Source of the DNA: Diprion similis
Taxonomy: Eukaryota > Arthropoda > Insecta > Hymenoptera > Diprionidae
Length of the DNA stretch: 64,000 bases
Direction of reading: 5' to 3'
NCBI RefSeq assembly: GCF_021155765.1
Contig: NC_060110.1
Span: 15,150,001-15,214,000, forward strand
Position 1 is the first letter of the stretch; each line of letters opens with the position of its first letter. A program made the position numbers and the translations under genes. Positions 13,301-26,800 of the stretch are shown piece by piece. The notes under the pieces are model-generated. The model was not told the origin of the DNA. It did not search any database and worked only from the letters and a program-made list of their open reading frames with translations.

Positions 13301-16300
13301 GTCCCTACAGCCATTGGCAAAGATCTATGGATTAGCATTGCAATCATTTCGATTGTTTCCTGACAACAATACTTTGCAGTTTCGATTAGTTCGGCTATGA
13401 ATGTCACCCAAATATCGTGAGGCTTCACATAGGGTGAATTCGGTTCTAGCTGACAACCCTCGTAAACGGCTAGGGCACTGACTTCTTCTTGTTCTAAAGA
13501 GAATACACCCATTTTTTTGTCTACGGTGTATTGCCAAGCAGCTAACATTTCTTGTAAAAATCTCAGTTTCAGGTCTGGTCGTGCCGTTAGTATCCATTGC
13601 CAACATTCAACTGCTGTTATCATAGCATCGTCGGTGAATAATTCAATTTGTGAACATGCTACTGTGTGCAACAATGTTCTATGAATTCCAGGCGTAGAAA
13701 TCAACAGAGCAGTTGCACGCCAGAGAGCAACTCTGTGCTGAGAATCACTTCTGTTTCTGCAAGCCCTCCAGACTGATGAGATTAACTTACTGATAACTTT
13801 ATTATTCTGGGTCACATTAAAGGTTATCAGTTCTGATGATGGGGATTCATCTTGATCAAGTGCTAACATTCCAGAAACTTCACCTGCATAACGTGATCGC
13901 ATTGACATCATAGAGACTAGTTTTGAACTATTCCCCTTAACGTATCTTGCCTTTTTGTCTAACGAATTTGTCTATAACAAAAATAAAAATTTTTTGTTTA
14001 CTAGTAACTCTCAAGTATATTTGCTGTAAGTGTAATACTGTGTTTATTGCAAATGTTCGTAACATGTCTAATAATATCAGCTCGACTTAAATTTTAATAT
14101 AATATTACACAATGGCAATTGACGCGAACACTTTGTAATGACGTAGCAAAAGCAACCTGATTATCGAATTTCTAAATGCACTCAGTATGAAGTTTTCTGA
14201 TGTTCAATTCGTATACCTGGGAATTTTATAATACACAACAGAAAAAACCATACTTAGCAGCAATTCTTGAAAGGAAACAATTCATAGTATCCAAATTTTT
14301 CACCATGAAATTTACCATTCAATATAACTTAGGACTCCAAAACTACACACAGAGATTAATGAGTATCGAGGTTGTAAGTATACATACATTAATTGGAGCT
14401 GTGTGAATGGTGATGTCAGTAAACTCCAAGACCGAATCAGTAGCTAATGCCAATCCAGCATGATGCCACATTCCGGATGACGGTATCTGATTAATATATT
14501 CCTGCAAGTGTGACCTGGTTGCATGAGGCGCCCACTTCATGGCTTCTTGAACAATGCCTTTACACCTTGCAGCAAAATCTTTCACTATACTCTGAAATAA
14601 GTAATAACCATATTCTCAAGCATTTTAATTTCTCAAGTACAAAACGGGAGATGATCAATCGGGGTTCAACACCTTCGAAATATAGTCAAAGTAACTTTCA
14701 AATTTCACGACAGTTGGAATAACTGTGGAAAGGAATTGATAAAATATTCTTTTAAAGTAAAATATTCGGTCCTAACTACCCAAGAAATAGTTCTACTTTA
14801 AAACCATAATTACTGTTCTATTTACTCACTTCTCTTGCTTCACGAGTATCCATTAATTGAATGCTGTAAGGCGTGCTGGGTATTTTTAGAGTTGGTGTTT
14901 CCTCGTTTGGATCAAGTTGTAGCGAAAATGAAAGAACTTGTAAAATATCCAACATACTCCAAAGAACTCTACAATTCCATAATAAATGTGGAAAGGCGTC
15001 GACCAGAGTGCTGAGATATTTATCGGCAACCCTTCTGATTTGTTTATGTACGTGATTAAAGTTGACCAATAAGAATTGAGCATGACTTTCTAATTCCTTT
15101 TCCCTTTGTTCATCTTTTGGCTTGTGTTGCATAACTTCTTTGAATTTCATAAATACTGAATCGCTGACGCAGCAAATGCACTGCCACATCCCACTTTTAT
15201 CCTTTTGGAGAGCGGTGTCACTCAGGTATTCTAACATCGGTTGCAAGCTTGGTTCCGGGCTGTATGTCACCCTCAATGTTTCTAGCCAATAGACTGATAA
15301 CAGATAAGTACACTGAGCAAATTGTAACTTATTTACGTATGTTGTGATGTCGCTGGATCTATTTAGCATCTTGAGTATCTGTGACTTCAATTCCTGTAGT
15401 TCATTGAGAGACACGCTATCATTTCTGACAGCAGATGTGTATTGCAATTCACGCATTTCCAAGCGAGCTGAAGTTTGAGAAATTAGGTATGGGGATTTAA
15501 CTGCAATTTCTTTCACACCCTCATACCACTCTAATGGCCACAGCCCTGAATCTGCTGCCGTAAATCCCATTACGACACAGTATAACCAAAAATCTTTGAA
15601 CAACTTCAATAACCTAGGTTTCGGGAGTCTTATTGGAGGTAACCGCCGCATAAGCACTGCAATTACTGGAATTAATACACCCAAGTTACCAGCACTGCTC
15701 GAAGCTTTCTGTGGGTTAGGTGCTTTGTCACTAGCCCGTTTTCCTTCCAAGCCAAGTTGTACAAATAATTCGAGTAATCGAACTAACAAATCATTCAATT
15801 CTGATTCTCCTTTGAGATTTGCAGCAATATTAGCCAATGCGTTTATCACGGCACCGGAAACGTGTCTATACTGTTTTCGTTCATCATTTGTGGTGTAAGC
15901 AGCACTCCCTGATTCAACAGTAATTGTAGTGAACATTCTCATTATTTCTTCATAAACCTGGGGTTCGCATTTAGAAATGATCATACATCCTAGTTGATCT
16001 ACAATCAAAATATCTAGGGCACTTGGTACTCGGCAAAATCGTTGTTGGAAGAATTGCAGGATTGTATCAGTTGTTTTTGGCGTATCTTTCAGTGCAACTG
16101 CTACGTGTCCCAACATGATAACGATGTTAGTCGAAATAAGAGAAGTTTCACTAATGGAAAAAAACAGAGAGGTCAACTGATATTTCATTAAATTTAATAA
16201 TACACTAATTTTTATACATACTTAACGGACAGTATTTATACCTGTCACTCTTTTCTGCTGTGAATAGTCTGTTGGAAACACTTGCCACCAAAGCAGGCAC

Positions 16301-19300
16301 ACAAAATGGATCAACCGAGTGAGCCGCTTCCAAGGCAATGCACAAATTTTCAATCGCAGCATCTCTAAGTTTTTCAAAAGCACTTTGCGTCTGTGAAGCT
16401 GTTTGCTTAGTATCCACTGTCTTCATTTCCTTTCCCTGAACTGAAATCAAATATCACGTGATAATATCTATTTCAATAAAAAATAATACAACGGAATGCT
16501 TGCAGCTTAAAAGTAAAACTTTATCTTGAATTCTAAAGCACTGCACTCACACAGAAAAGAATGAAAACAGAAAACTGAACAGAGTTCCAAAGTTCCCAGA
16601 GAAATTTAGATACCTTCAAGCTGCATTTATCACCTAAGTATTACTCGTATTACATGAATTAAGAGATTTAAAGTACTTGTAACTTTGAATTGATGATCTT
16701 TGCCATGTTTGTCATTGTGTTGGCGATGAAGTTTTGATAGAATAGGGGATGGAGTAACCAAAAAGTCGCGTAGACAGTAAATCGAGGTCGTAGCTATATT
16801 CGGAAATTTCTGAGCTAGTTTCCCCAACCCTTCAAGACAAACCATGAGCAAAGGCATATGGGCCAGTACTAATTTGTGACCGTGGTTAGAGTTTATTTTC
16901 TCGGTTAACCTTCCACAGAGACTGTCAGCACCTGAAAAAGAGAGAAATTTTAATCATCGTAATTGTAAAATATAGTTATTATTTATCTACATTACTTTTT
17001 TCATAAAAGAAGTTCGATTATTCCCATAATAAATCAGATTTTACTACATCAGTAGTTGCCATTATAATTTATAGAGCGTCAAATAATTGTACACCATGCT
17101 AATTACACACGCCTCTAACTGTCGTGATGCAAAGAAAGAGAATTGGATCTTATCATGGCATTGAGGTTTTCTTTTTATTTCATCATGAAAATTTATAGTA
17201 ATCTTGGCAGACAGATGAGAGATACTGCAAACAAAGTAAACTGTATAAAATAATTATGTGGCACTACTACAATTCCATGACACAGGGATTGTTGATGTAG
17301 AAAGTAGCAAGAACTGTCTACGACAGTGAAATCTGCTAAGGCGAAATCACCATTGGTAAACCTCTGATGAAGCTTTCCAATCGACAGTAACTAAGAGTCT
17401 TTATGATCAATTCAAGACAGCAGCATCGATTAATTCTTCTAAACTATTGCACAAAGATGAGTAAAGTTGTATTCTGTATAACTACATACAGATACCTGAT
17501 ATTCAGAAGTAAAATCTTGGATTTTTGCTGACCAATATTTATGCACAAGTTTTTGGGCGATCAACAAATGCTTGCTTGTGAGAAATACATGAATTGAATC
17601 TACCTTAAATCAAGGATACAGAATACAACAGATTGTTAGTTTAGGAATCATTCAAAACGGAACACAAGGGAACTGAAATACCCTCGCCGATCAGCATAGA
17701 ACTTATATCTGCGTACAATGCGGATAAATCATACTCCTCATTTGCTGGAAACATATCGAAAGCTAATCAAACTTCATTATTTCAATGAATACCTCGTCAC
17801 AAAAACTTTTTACATAATTTCAGAAAATATTTGTATCACTGACATATTTTAACCGAAAGAATAAAAAAAATAATAAAGCGATTTAGTTGGTATGGTTGGT
17901 ATTTAGTTTATTTATGTATCCTTATATATTCGAAAATCAACTTACCAGTTTCATCGCCTATAGCCCAAACCAAGAGATCCACACAAGCTGAATTTGCCAT
18001 AACATTTACTTTGAATTTATTGACTGTTTGAAAATTTGTGTCCATATCTTCTCTCTCACTTGCATCATGATTCCTAGATTGTAGTTCTGTTTGACCGGAT
18101 AAAAACAAGCCTTTAACAAATTCTTGGACATCTCTTGTGAAAGGTGTTGGTAAGTCTCTTTGATTTTGCAATAATTCTCTGAGTAGTGTTACCATCACTA
18201 GATTCATTGTTTCGCTGAATGTTTTGTATGGAAATACCAAGACCTGTCCAGAGTTATAAACCTGTTGAGCTTCCTCATCAAGGAATATGAGCACATCTTT
18301 AGTAAGTAATTTTTTTGCTAATGCCAGGACACTTTGCAAGTGAACAATGCTGAGTTGTAGAGTAGCTCGTTTCTCCGGGCTTTCAGTGAACCGCATTTGC
18401 GGAAATTGATTGAAACTCGAGCCATATTTGCTGAAAAAGTATGTCGTTGCATCGTAAGGAACTGACGAATAAGACTGCAGCGATGGCCTTTTGGTTGTCG
18501 ATGCGTAATCCACAACATCTGTTAACTGTAATATTTCTAACGTATGTGGATTCAAATTTCCACTCAATGAGCGTGGAATTATGGAACGAAAATTGTTGAA
18601 ACTTTTTTTCTTGTTGAGCGGAGATTTTTCAGTGAAACTCTGCGGTGGTGGAATTGGAGGCTCTGGACGTGGAAAAATACGACTTAGTAGTGGCGGATCC
18701 GAACTGCAAAATCGTCCCATCGAACGGGCAAGTCCAATCAATATGGGCACCAGACATTTGCAGAGGGACACTGATAATGAAAATGAAATGGGTAATTCGT
18801 GTCACAAAAAAAGTAAATAAAGTGTTTATTTCAATGGTGAAGCTGAGCTCACTTGAACTCACATTTTGCTTGCATACTCCGTGTGCCATCCTGATCTTTG
18901 CAGCCTCTTATCAAGTTCGTTAAAACGCCTAGAATCTCAACTTGGGACGTTATGATCTCTTCCCTCACCGGTTCACATTTGGTAGCTATATCGCTAAGCA
19001 GTGTATTCAAACAAAAGCTGAATCGTTCAGCGATTGGAATCCTGTCATTAGGAGTACTTTTGACTTCAGCGAGCCATACTGCTTTTGAAAGACCTTTCAA
19101 TAGCTTCAGTAAGTAAGGCAGAATTTTGTCTCTGTGCTGGAGATGTGATTCTAAAAAATATATGCCCAGCGCAATGACCGCATCCTGACCACGATGGTCT
19201 AGTCTGTATACACCTTGTGCTGATTCTTGTGGACATAACTTGAATAACCTGTTCACCTAAAGATAAAATATGCCATACTAGAGTACAATAATTAATTTCA

Positions 19301-20293
19301 GCTTTAATTGTTTGAAGAAAAATGATTCATTCATTTTGTTTCATGCAGTAATAGCAACTTCGTTTTCGAATACATTGCTATTTATATTCATTTGATAAAT
19401 AAAATATAAAAAGAACAAAACATCAAGGAGAAAAGAGAGCTGCATGAAGATTTAACATGAACAAAAGTTGGCACAGATTCAATTTGGATGAATTAAGGTT
19501 CATTAACCATATAATATGCGAGTCAATAGCATGTTTATTCATTATTCATTCAACAGGTTCTGAAATAATCTGATAAATATAATAAAATAATATTTTTCCT
19601 AATATAATTACATGGTATATACTTGTTAACAAATAATTAGCTGATACTGACAAATGGTAAAATATAATTGTATGTGTTTATTATTCACGTCAATAAAGTG
19701 TGCTACTATTGTTGTATAACCGAGAGTGACGCGCAAGAAATTGTTGTTTACGCTACATTTGCAAGTCGTAATCACAGGAAATTGTGGGTTATCGAATCAG
19801 TAACAACTATTATTATGCATGGAATTTCATTAAGCGCATATCTACTACAGAAAATTTATCTTAGCTTTAAGCGCACAGTAATGTGATTAAAAAAAAAGAA
19901 AAAATATAAATAACGAAACGATAGATAAAAATAGAAACTAATTTTCCTACACAATTATTGATTTATAATTAGGAGTGGGTATTTATAAAGAAACCTATAT
20001 TGACGAATGAATTAATCTTCAAGTTCTAAAAGTTTATCTATAAATAAAAGTTACGTAACAATCGGAATGTGTCATCTAAAATTGACAGTGAATCATAAGA
20101 GATTTGTTGATGAACGAGAAAGATAACCTAACTCGATCTCCAAGCCTTAGGTTAATTTACGGTCTAGCTATTGAATTTACGGTCGATAGTTCTTGAAGCT
20201 CACCTTTTCCCACGGTGTAGGTTTAATCGCTGCCAATGATCTCGCCAAATGTTGAACAGTATTTGAGAAAAATAATTTCTCATCAGCTGCCAT
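10320..20293 (-). CDS. PI4KA: Phosphatidylinositol 4-kinase alpha (type III)
   Basis: Makes PI4P at the plasma membrane in complex with EFR3/TTC7-type partners (family knowledge). Exons: 20293-20204, 19256-18863, 18770-17946, 17744-17682, 16931-16677, 16440-16242, 16150-14830, 14591-14388, 13971-12469, 12314-12087, 11999-11653, 11508-11223, 11036-10630, 10545-10320. All junctions are GT-AG and the phases close to 2115 aa (human about 2102). The N-terminus [20 protein letters not shown] and the exon 2 run [16 protein letters not shown] match the family. The C-terminal kinase domain shows [13 protein letters not shown], catalytic [13 protein letters not shown] (Asp near 1970), [15 protein letters not shown] (DFG near 1988) and the terminal [11 protein letters not shown]. 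Exon 4 is only 63 nt and in frame. An NRF-1-like palindrome lies 139 bp upstream of the ATG. Confidence 0.97.
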
Positions 20294-20801
20294 TTTGCGC
20301 GAAACTGTCAACGCCAGTCAGCGCGGCAGACAGACAGGCGCACTATCTACCTACAACTTGTGTGCTTGCGTTTCTGATGAACTGAATCCCACGCCGCCCG
20401 ATTATCTCACAGACGCATTTATCGCAATCAGGCGCATGCGCCTTTTCGAACATCATGATATTCTATTTAATTAGCATGGAATTCTTAACAGGATTAAATC
20501 GATTTATCGATCCTGAGGTCGTTTATCTGCTATTTTTCAGCATTTTATAGTAGCCGCAATATGTTTTTCTGTTTTATGATTATAGGAGACATTAAACCGT
20601 CAAGGCGATCAATTGTTGGTTTTATTAATAATCAAACTTTAATCCTGGTATCATTTAGCATAGTTATGCTTTGGATTTTCAGTATTGTACAACTGTTTTG
20701 TCTGCAGCAAATTTAAACTTAATAATTATGCCATGTAGGAACCATGTCAATAATATTAGCTATGTGGTTTATATAAATAATTTTATTCTCATATGATAAA
20801 T
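20294..20801. promoter_or_regulatory. PI4KA promoter and ZNHIT2 3' end
   Basis: PI4KA upstream region on the left, ZNHIT2 3' UTR on the right. It contains GTCAACGCCAGTCA (20307-20320), also found upstream of CEBPZ, and the perfect palindrome GCGCATGCGC (20432-20441), which fits the NRF-1/Erect-wing core. A minus-strand AATAAA at 20621-20626 is a candidate end for ZNHIT2. Confidence 0.55.
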
Positions 20802-22471
20802 CTACGTGTACAGGTTCGAGCCATAGCTTTCAACCCAAGAAAGATAGTATTCGATTTTTTTCAAATAAAGTTTCAACTTGTTTCGAGGTATATCCGTTGC
20901 AGAAATTGCACCATGGTCGGGAAATCGTTTGGAGAATTCGTTGCTGGTGCTTCTAGAGGTATTCTTTAGTTTGCTTGACTCTATACACTTTGAAAAAAGC
21001 TGATGTAGGTCAGAAAAAGCAGCTTTTACGTAGAAATACTTGTTGGAATCTTCAGGTCCTTGCAGAATGCAAGTCAATGCATTCTTTGTCGCCACTATGT
21101 TTTCCGAGTCAACGACTAGCGAACGACACTGTGTATCAACAGAAATATTGTTTTTATATGAAGAAGCTTAATCCATTGGACGTCACTTATCTAACAGTAA
21201 TGCTTTTCAACTGTTGAAGCGATTTCGTCAAAATTACACTTTGTATAGCCTAGGAAAAATTTGAAACGAATAACAAGGATAGAACCAGAACAAAAAAATA
21301 ATACTCACATTTATAGCTTGTTGGGAAACAGATTCAATGGCTAGATCAGCTTGAATGAAAACTTCATTTTCTCTGAGATTATTAGAAAGTTCTATAAGTA
21401 TAGATATTGCTTCCTTAGGGAAATTGTGATGGTCGCCATTGAAATATAAAGCGCTAAAAGCATAAGCGTGCAGGACGTTCAAAATGTTATTTTTCACACA
21501 TTCAGCTGGTGGCACTTTCTGAACAAACAAACAATTTTACACACGATTAGAGTGCAATAAACTTCAATATATTTATGTATACCAAATGGTACTCAGTAGA
21601 ATAAATGACTTAGTTTTTTTCCTCGGAAAGCTTATTTCGTATGAACTCTACAACTGTGGGCTATCCCGACATATGTAAATAACAAATTACCGATATCTCA
21701 TTGTAGTGTTTGATATCTTTTATCCGTGGGCAGTTTTGTTTGTAGTCAAATGCCTTGCTTGTTTTACTCAGATCTTCCACTAGTTTCGTATCTGCTCGGT
21801 AAGACCACCAAGGCTTCCATGGAGGCAACAATTTCTCCATCTCACCATTGCGTAGTAAAGTTTCAAATTCTTGTTTTTCACCATCAGTCAAAGCAGCCCA
21901 AACAGAATCAGCGTCATCCAAATCGATATTTTGTAAACGATCAGATAAATCTGGTACCTACGGGGGAAATTTGTCTATAGTGATGTAAAGTTGAAGCCAC
22001 ATATGTCGCAGTTTAAGTTAACTTAAAATTAGGTAATAAAATAAACCGTGACTAACTTCTTCATCGTCGTCAGAGTCCAATTCTTGTTGCGCTAGCTCCT
22101 CAATTTCTTCCATGTCATTCGCATGTTCCTCGTGCATTCTTTGCAAAATTTCCAGCATCTTTTTCCTGGTTTCTGGGTCCTTTTCATTGAATCTTAATTC
22201 CTCCTCAACACAACCTCTGTAGAAGCTCTCTGAACATTCTGAATGTTTTTCAGATTTGTAACAATCGACGGAACAATATTCTATACCACATCTGGGGCAC
22301 AGATATTTGTGCACATTGAGATCACATCTGTACAAATGATCTTATTGGTTAAATAACTGCAACGCTTAGCTAATGTGTATCAATAATAAACAAAGCTTGA
22401 ATTCAGCGTATAGGCAATACTTGCATTTTACACAATTTGATGTAGTTTTCCGTCGATGAGTTGCCCTCCAT
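20802..22471 (-). CDS. ZNHIT2: Zinc finger HIT domain-containing protein 2
   Basis: HIT zinc-finger protein that links R2TP/RUVBL chaperones to snRNP and other complex assembly (family knowledge). Exons: 22471-22425, 22327-22057, 21957-21691, 21518-21309, 21249-21196, 21128-20802; 391 aa, near the human 403. The zinc finger occupies residues 14-47: C14, C17, C26, C29, C34, C38, H44 and C47. Forming C14-x2-C17 requires a GC-AG first intron (exon end AT, intron GCAAGT to ACAG); the nearby GT donor would put a stop in the next exon. Downstream are an acidic linker (DSDDDEE) and a helical C-terminal region with KPWW near residue 150. Exon 5 is 54 nt, followed by a 67-nt intron with a weak donor (GTTAGA), so that junction is less certain. 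Confidence 0.9.
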
Positions 22472-23859
22472 CTTATTGTTTTCAAATTAGATATTCGTAC
22501 TATTCTCTGGAGTTATTGTTGAACATGCTTCTTTAGTTAATATTACCAGTAAGTTCCATACAGTTCCATGTTTACGAATAATTGTTTTGTACTAGGTTAG
22601 GTTAGGCTAGATCACGTCATACCAGTCGTCTTGAGTCACATGTGTCTGTAGTGCCGCGCAAATCTCTAATTTGAAATGACGGCTAATGAACTGCTCCGGT
22701 GTATGTATACCTGCGCAATAACACGGAGTTGGAAGTTCAACGCTAAAGAAATCTCGATATACATTTTTTCTGCAAATATTCCAAATGTATTATGATTGCT
22801 GTGCTTTGATAGTAACTGCAATTAGATGCACAAAGTATATGAGAAATAAATCGAATGTTTTATAATAATCGGTATCACCAACAACGTTGCCAACGACGTC
22901 TCGACATGCTTTTACACAATAGATTAGCAAGAATTTATATTTTCAGATTATTTTGATATATATTCCAAAATTTCCGGGTGAGCCTATATCTCGAGCACAT
23001 CTCGAGTACTTTCAATTACTTCAATATCGGTTTGTATTAGTCATAGCGGTTTCTGGTGGATTTTTATCAAAGCCTAGAGATTGCATGTTTCAGGCTTGAT
23101 GTAAAATAAAAAGTTGGGCTCTGCTAGAAGCATGTATATTTTCTGAGAACAATATGACAGTAAAATGTATATGCGTTCATCAGTTCATTATGAAAGCTGA
23201 AATTTTCAATAATTAAGTGTCTATGACGAGATCTGTATACGTATGTACGTATGCTTCAGTCCCTGTAAGATACAGATCACAGTGATAGATTCTAGGGATG
23301 TGTTTATTAAAGGATGGAATAACATGAGTATAAATTGCTGTATTTCAAAATCACAGTGTATTGCATATTTATTTAAAAATTCAATAAATGCCTGATTTGA
23401 CATCTAAATTTCTGTAGCCGCCATTTTGTCATGTAAATCCAGGCAACTTAAGTGATTAAAACGCCACTGGTAGTCATTTACAATTAATCAGATCTCTGTA
23501 AATTGAGATTATTTTTTAGTATAATAAAACAATACAATAATTGTTAATACCACATCACAAGTTTTCAATAAAATTATTCTATCATTATTCTTCGGCGTTA
23601 AAGTAATACAATTAGTAATTTTTTTTGGCAATCAATAAACACGAAATTTCGGAAAATAATTCACTCTGCGTCCAGCAAGGTCAATACTGTGATTGGATTG
23701 AAAGTTTCATAGATCTAGTACAATGAACATGGAGAACGATGAATGGCGTACATGAATGAAAAAATTGTCAGATAAATTGTATACTAGGTTCGTGGTATAA
23801 AATATTTTTGTCGAAGTTTATACATCTATCAATACCTCACAAGGAACAGATATTCAATT
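22472..23859. other. Spacer between ZNHIT2 (5' end) and dynamin-like GTPase (3' end)
   Basis: Holds the ZNHIT2 promoter, including TAGGTTAGGTTAGG at 22593-22606, and the 3' UTR of the GTPase at the right. Minus-strand AATAAA candidates include one near 23302. No coding frame is supported. Confidence 0.5.
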
Positions 23860-26800
23860 TCACAAATCATGATCACCTACACTCTGTTCCAAGTATTCAA
23901 AATACAATTGCGTTTTCTTAGGAACAACAACATTGCAGACATGTTCTAACATCTCAATATACGAGTGCTTCTGCTTGCGTGTCAATGTTGTTCTCAGACC
24001 TAGGGATGACTGTGTTAGCAGGAACAAAACAGCAGACAAGGCAAGCACCAGAAGAAATATGTTCCACTGTTGACTTGCAGGCACAATCGACCATAAGATC
24101 CTTACAGGGCTCTAAGAGAAAAAGAAGAAAAACACATGAAGAACTGATTAAGATTTTGAATGCATATCTAGGAATTAATTTTCAAATTTTTTAAGGCTAA
24201 CAGATAACTCAACAATTAATAACAGATTTCTAATGGAACAAAATATTTAAAAAATTGAAACACAGATTAGATATATTATACCGTAGATATTTACCAAATA
24301 TTTGTGTAGTATATATGTAAACTCCTCGCCAAATACCGTGTGCATAAAATCGGTTCCCAGACCAGAAATGACGAGGTGTAAGCACAGCAGGAAGGGCATG
24401 ATAGCAGCAGCGCCTCCCATCATTGCAGTGCGTAAAATAGTCTTATAATTGTAGTTTTTGTCAGCTTCATCTTTGGAAAGTCCTTGACGAATTAGAGCTT
24501 TAATATTGTTGCAATCTTTTTCCAACGTGTTCAAGGTATTCTGTATAGTTCTATCGATTGTCTTCTCGATATCACGACAGATTTCTTCAATTTGATTAGT
24601 ACATTTAGAAGGCTTGTTCAATTCTGGTATAAAAATTGTTGGCATGTCAAAACCTGTACGGTTTAATCCTGGTCTCTTGCAAAGCTCTTGAACTATCTGC
24701 ATCATTACTCTGAAATTCAAAAAAGTATTATTAAATAAAGGTAGTGACAGCATGTCTACAAATACTCTCAACTTTTATAATCTTCTATCTCCTGACATGT
24801 AATTAATTAAATTTTTCCCAACCGACTAAAATCTATTAATATCCAGAGCTAGGTAATTATGATTGTTTTTTTTTCGATATTGCATACCTTTGTCTGTCCG
24901 ACTCATTTCCAGCATCGTCTGCCTTGGATAAATAAAACCTCATTTTCTCAGCATTTGTTGAATTCAGTTTTTCGACTAGATTCAAGGTTCTCTTGCACAG
25001 TGCTTGGCCAATTGGATCAAAAAATACAAATATCAAGTCTGCCATGCTGCCAAGCCACAGAATTGTTTCGTTCACATCAAATAGGTACTGCATGTCACCG
25101 TCGACCAGCCCTGGAGTATCCACAAATGTAACCAGACTAAATTTCTTCTTATTAGAAGTTGAAATTTCAGTCGACAAAAAATCCAGGACTCCTATAACAT
25201 AAATTGAAAGTAATAAGATTTTGATTGAAATAAATTGAAAAATTGAAATTGCTATGTGTAATATATTTGACTCGTATAATTATGCTAATAATAACAGCAA
25301 GGTATCTGAGGTGCGCTGGCGATGATGGTATTTAACCACAATGTTGCCCTTCACTAGGCAGCTTGCATTTAAAATAGCAAAGTGCCCGATGATGAGCCGC
25401 ACTGTAGTTAATTTCGAATGACAGGTATCTCCAATATTTCACTCTTCAGATTATAGTTGAGTGTTGATCGTCCTAAGAAATATATCTATTTCTATAGATT
25501 AAAGTCAGTCGCCATAGCTCCTCCATTCTTCGTTGTTTTAGATTAGATTTTCAAGTAAAATATACAGTAACTGTAAATTGTGAGAGAGTCGATAAATCTC
25601 TAAGCGGAGTGAAATTTTTTTAAATTTATAGTATTTCATACCATGTCAAGTAATCCCGGTGACAGTGAGATGGGTAGTGCACGTTTTTACTTCCATTATC
25701 CTTTGCCAATGTCTACATGAAAGGATTTTAACTTCTTTGTACCTCAAGGCAGCACTTCAACGCTAAGCTAAGAGAGGTCTACTCAGTTTGGGCGACAATA
25801 CGAATATGAGAACTTTGTGTAAAACCAACCAATATATATGGGAATCTCTGCTCCACCCACAGGAAATTGTGGGACTGACTTTAACCAAGGCAAGGAAACA
25901 GGAAGGGGCGTTGATCACACAAACCGAGATACCAGGAGCTTAGCTGAGTTCTCCCAAGTTAGAGCGTACAATGCATGCTCATTTCTCATAGCCTGTTTGG
26001 TTATCCGATCTTTACAAGTTTTAAAAAAAATATCAATCAACTGAATGAAATATTTTTGTATTACAAATATGAAAGAGTCTTGATTTTTACGACCAAATAG
26101 TAAATTCCGAATATGTATTGTAACATTTATTTTAATTTTCTTGCTAACACTTATTTAATTTCAATCAAACGGTGCTTATTATTTTGTGAATAAATAATTA
26201 CTGAAGATTCAGAAGCGAAACTAAGATTACGGATTGTTAGTTGCACAACAATACCATGTTATTATTATTACCTTATTCTTGAAATCCGATGAAAAAAAAT
26301 AGGGAAAAAAAATTGAAAAGCATTTCGCGTCAATTTCCCTCATGGTCAAATCTAACTGTCACGGATTCAATAATATTTTTCGTACATCGTTGCCCCAATT
26401 TCAAAAGGTATTCGCAGTTTCATCTTGAACCATTATTTATTTTCGATTATTATTAAACTTACAAATTTACATTAATTTCGATTTTGAAAGTGTCGCAAGA
26501 ACTATATTGAATAGGCATAGTTTTGATAAATTTTCATTTTCAGTCAACGATATTAATTTCTTTTTTATTCACAACAAAATGAATAGAAAAAATTTTACCG
26601 CCTCTTTTGCAAAGGGTAAAAATTTGAAAAATGGCATAGAGAAAGAATGACTGTTGTTGACCGGAACATGTTGATTAAACCCAAGACAATCAGAGTTGAA
26701 TTAGAGGGGGCATGCCTCCTGTATTTATTATGGTTTTATTTGGTCTATTAATTGGGAACTTAAAGCAATCAGGAAAAAGTTGTAAAGATAAATGAACCGG

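Noticed and set aside
20814-20824. GGTTCGAGCC resembling a tRNA B box
   Set aside because: No A box at the right distance and no cloverleaf; it overlaps the last coding exon of ZNHIT2.
19773-25873. 16-mer CACAGGAAATTGTGGG at 19773-19788 and 25858-25873
   Set aside because: About one such pair is expected by chance in 64 kb, and the flanks do not match, so it is not evidence for a transposon copy.
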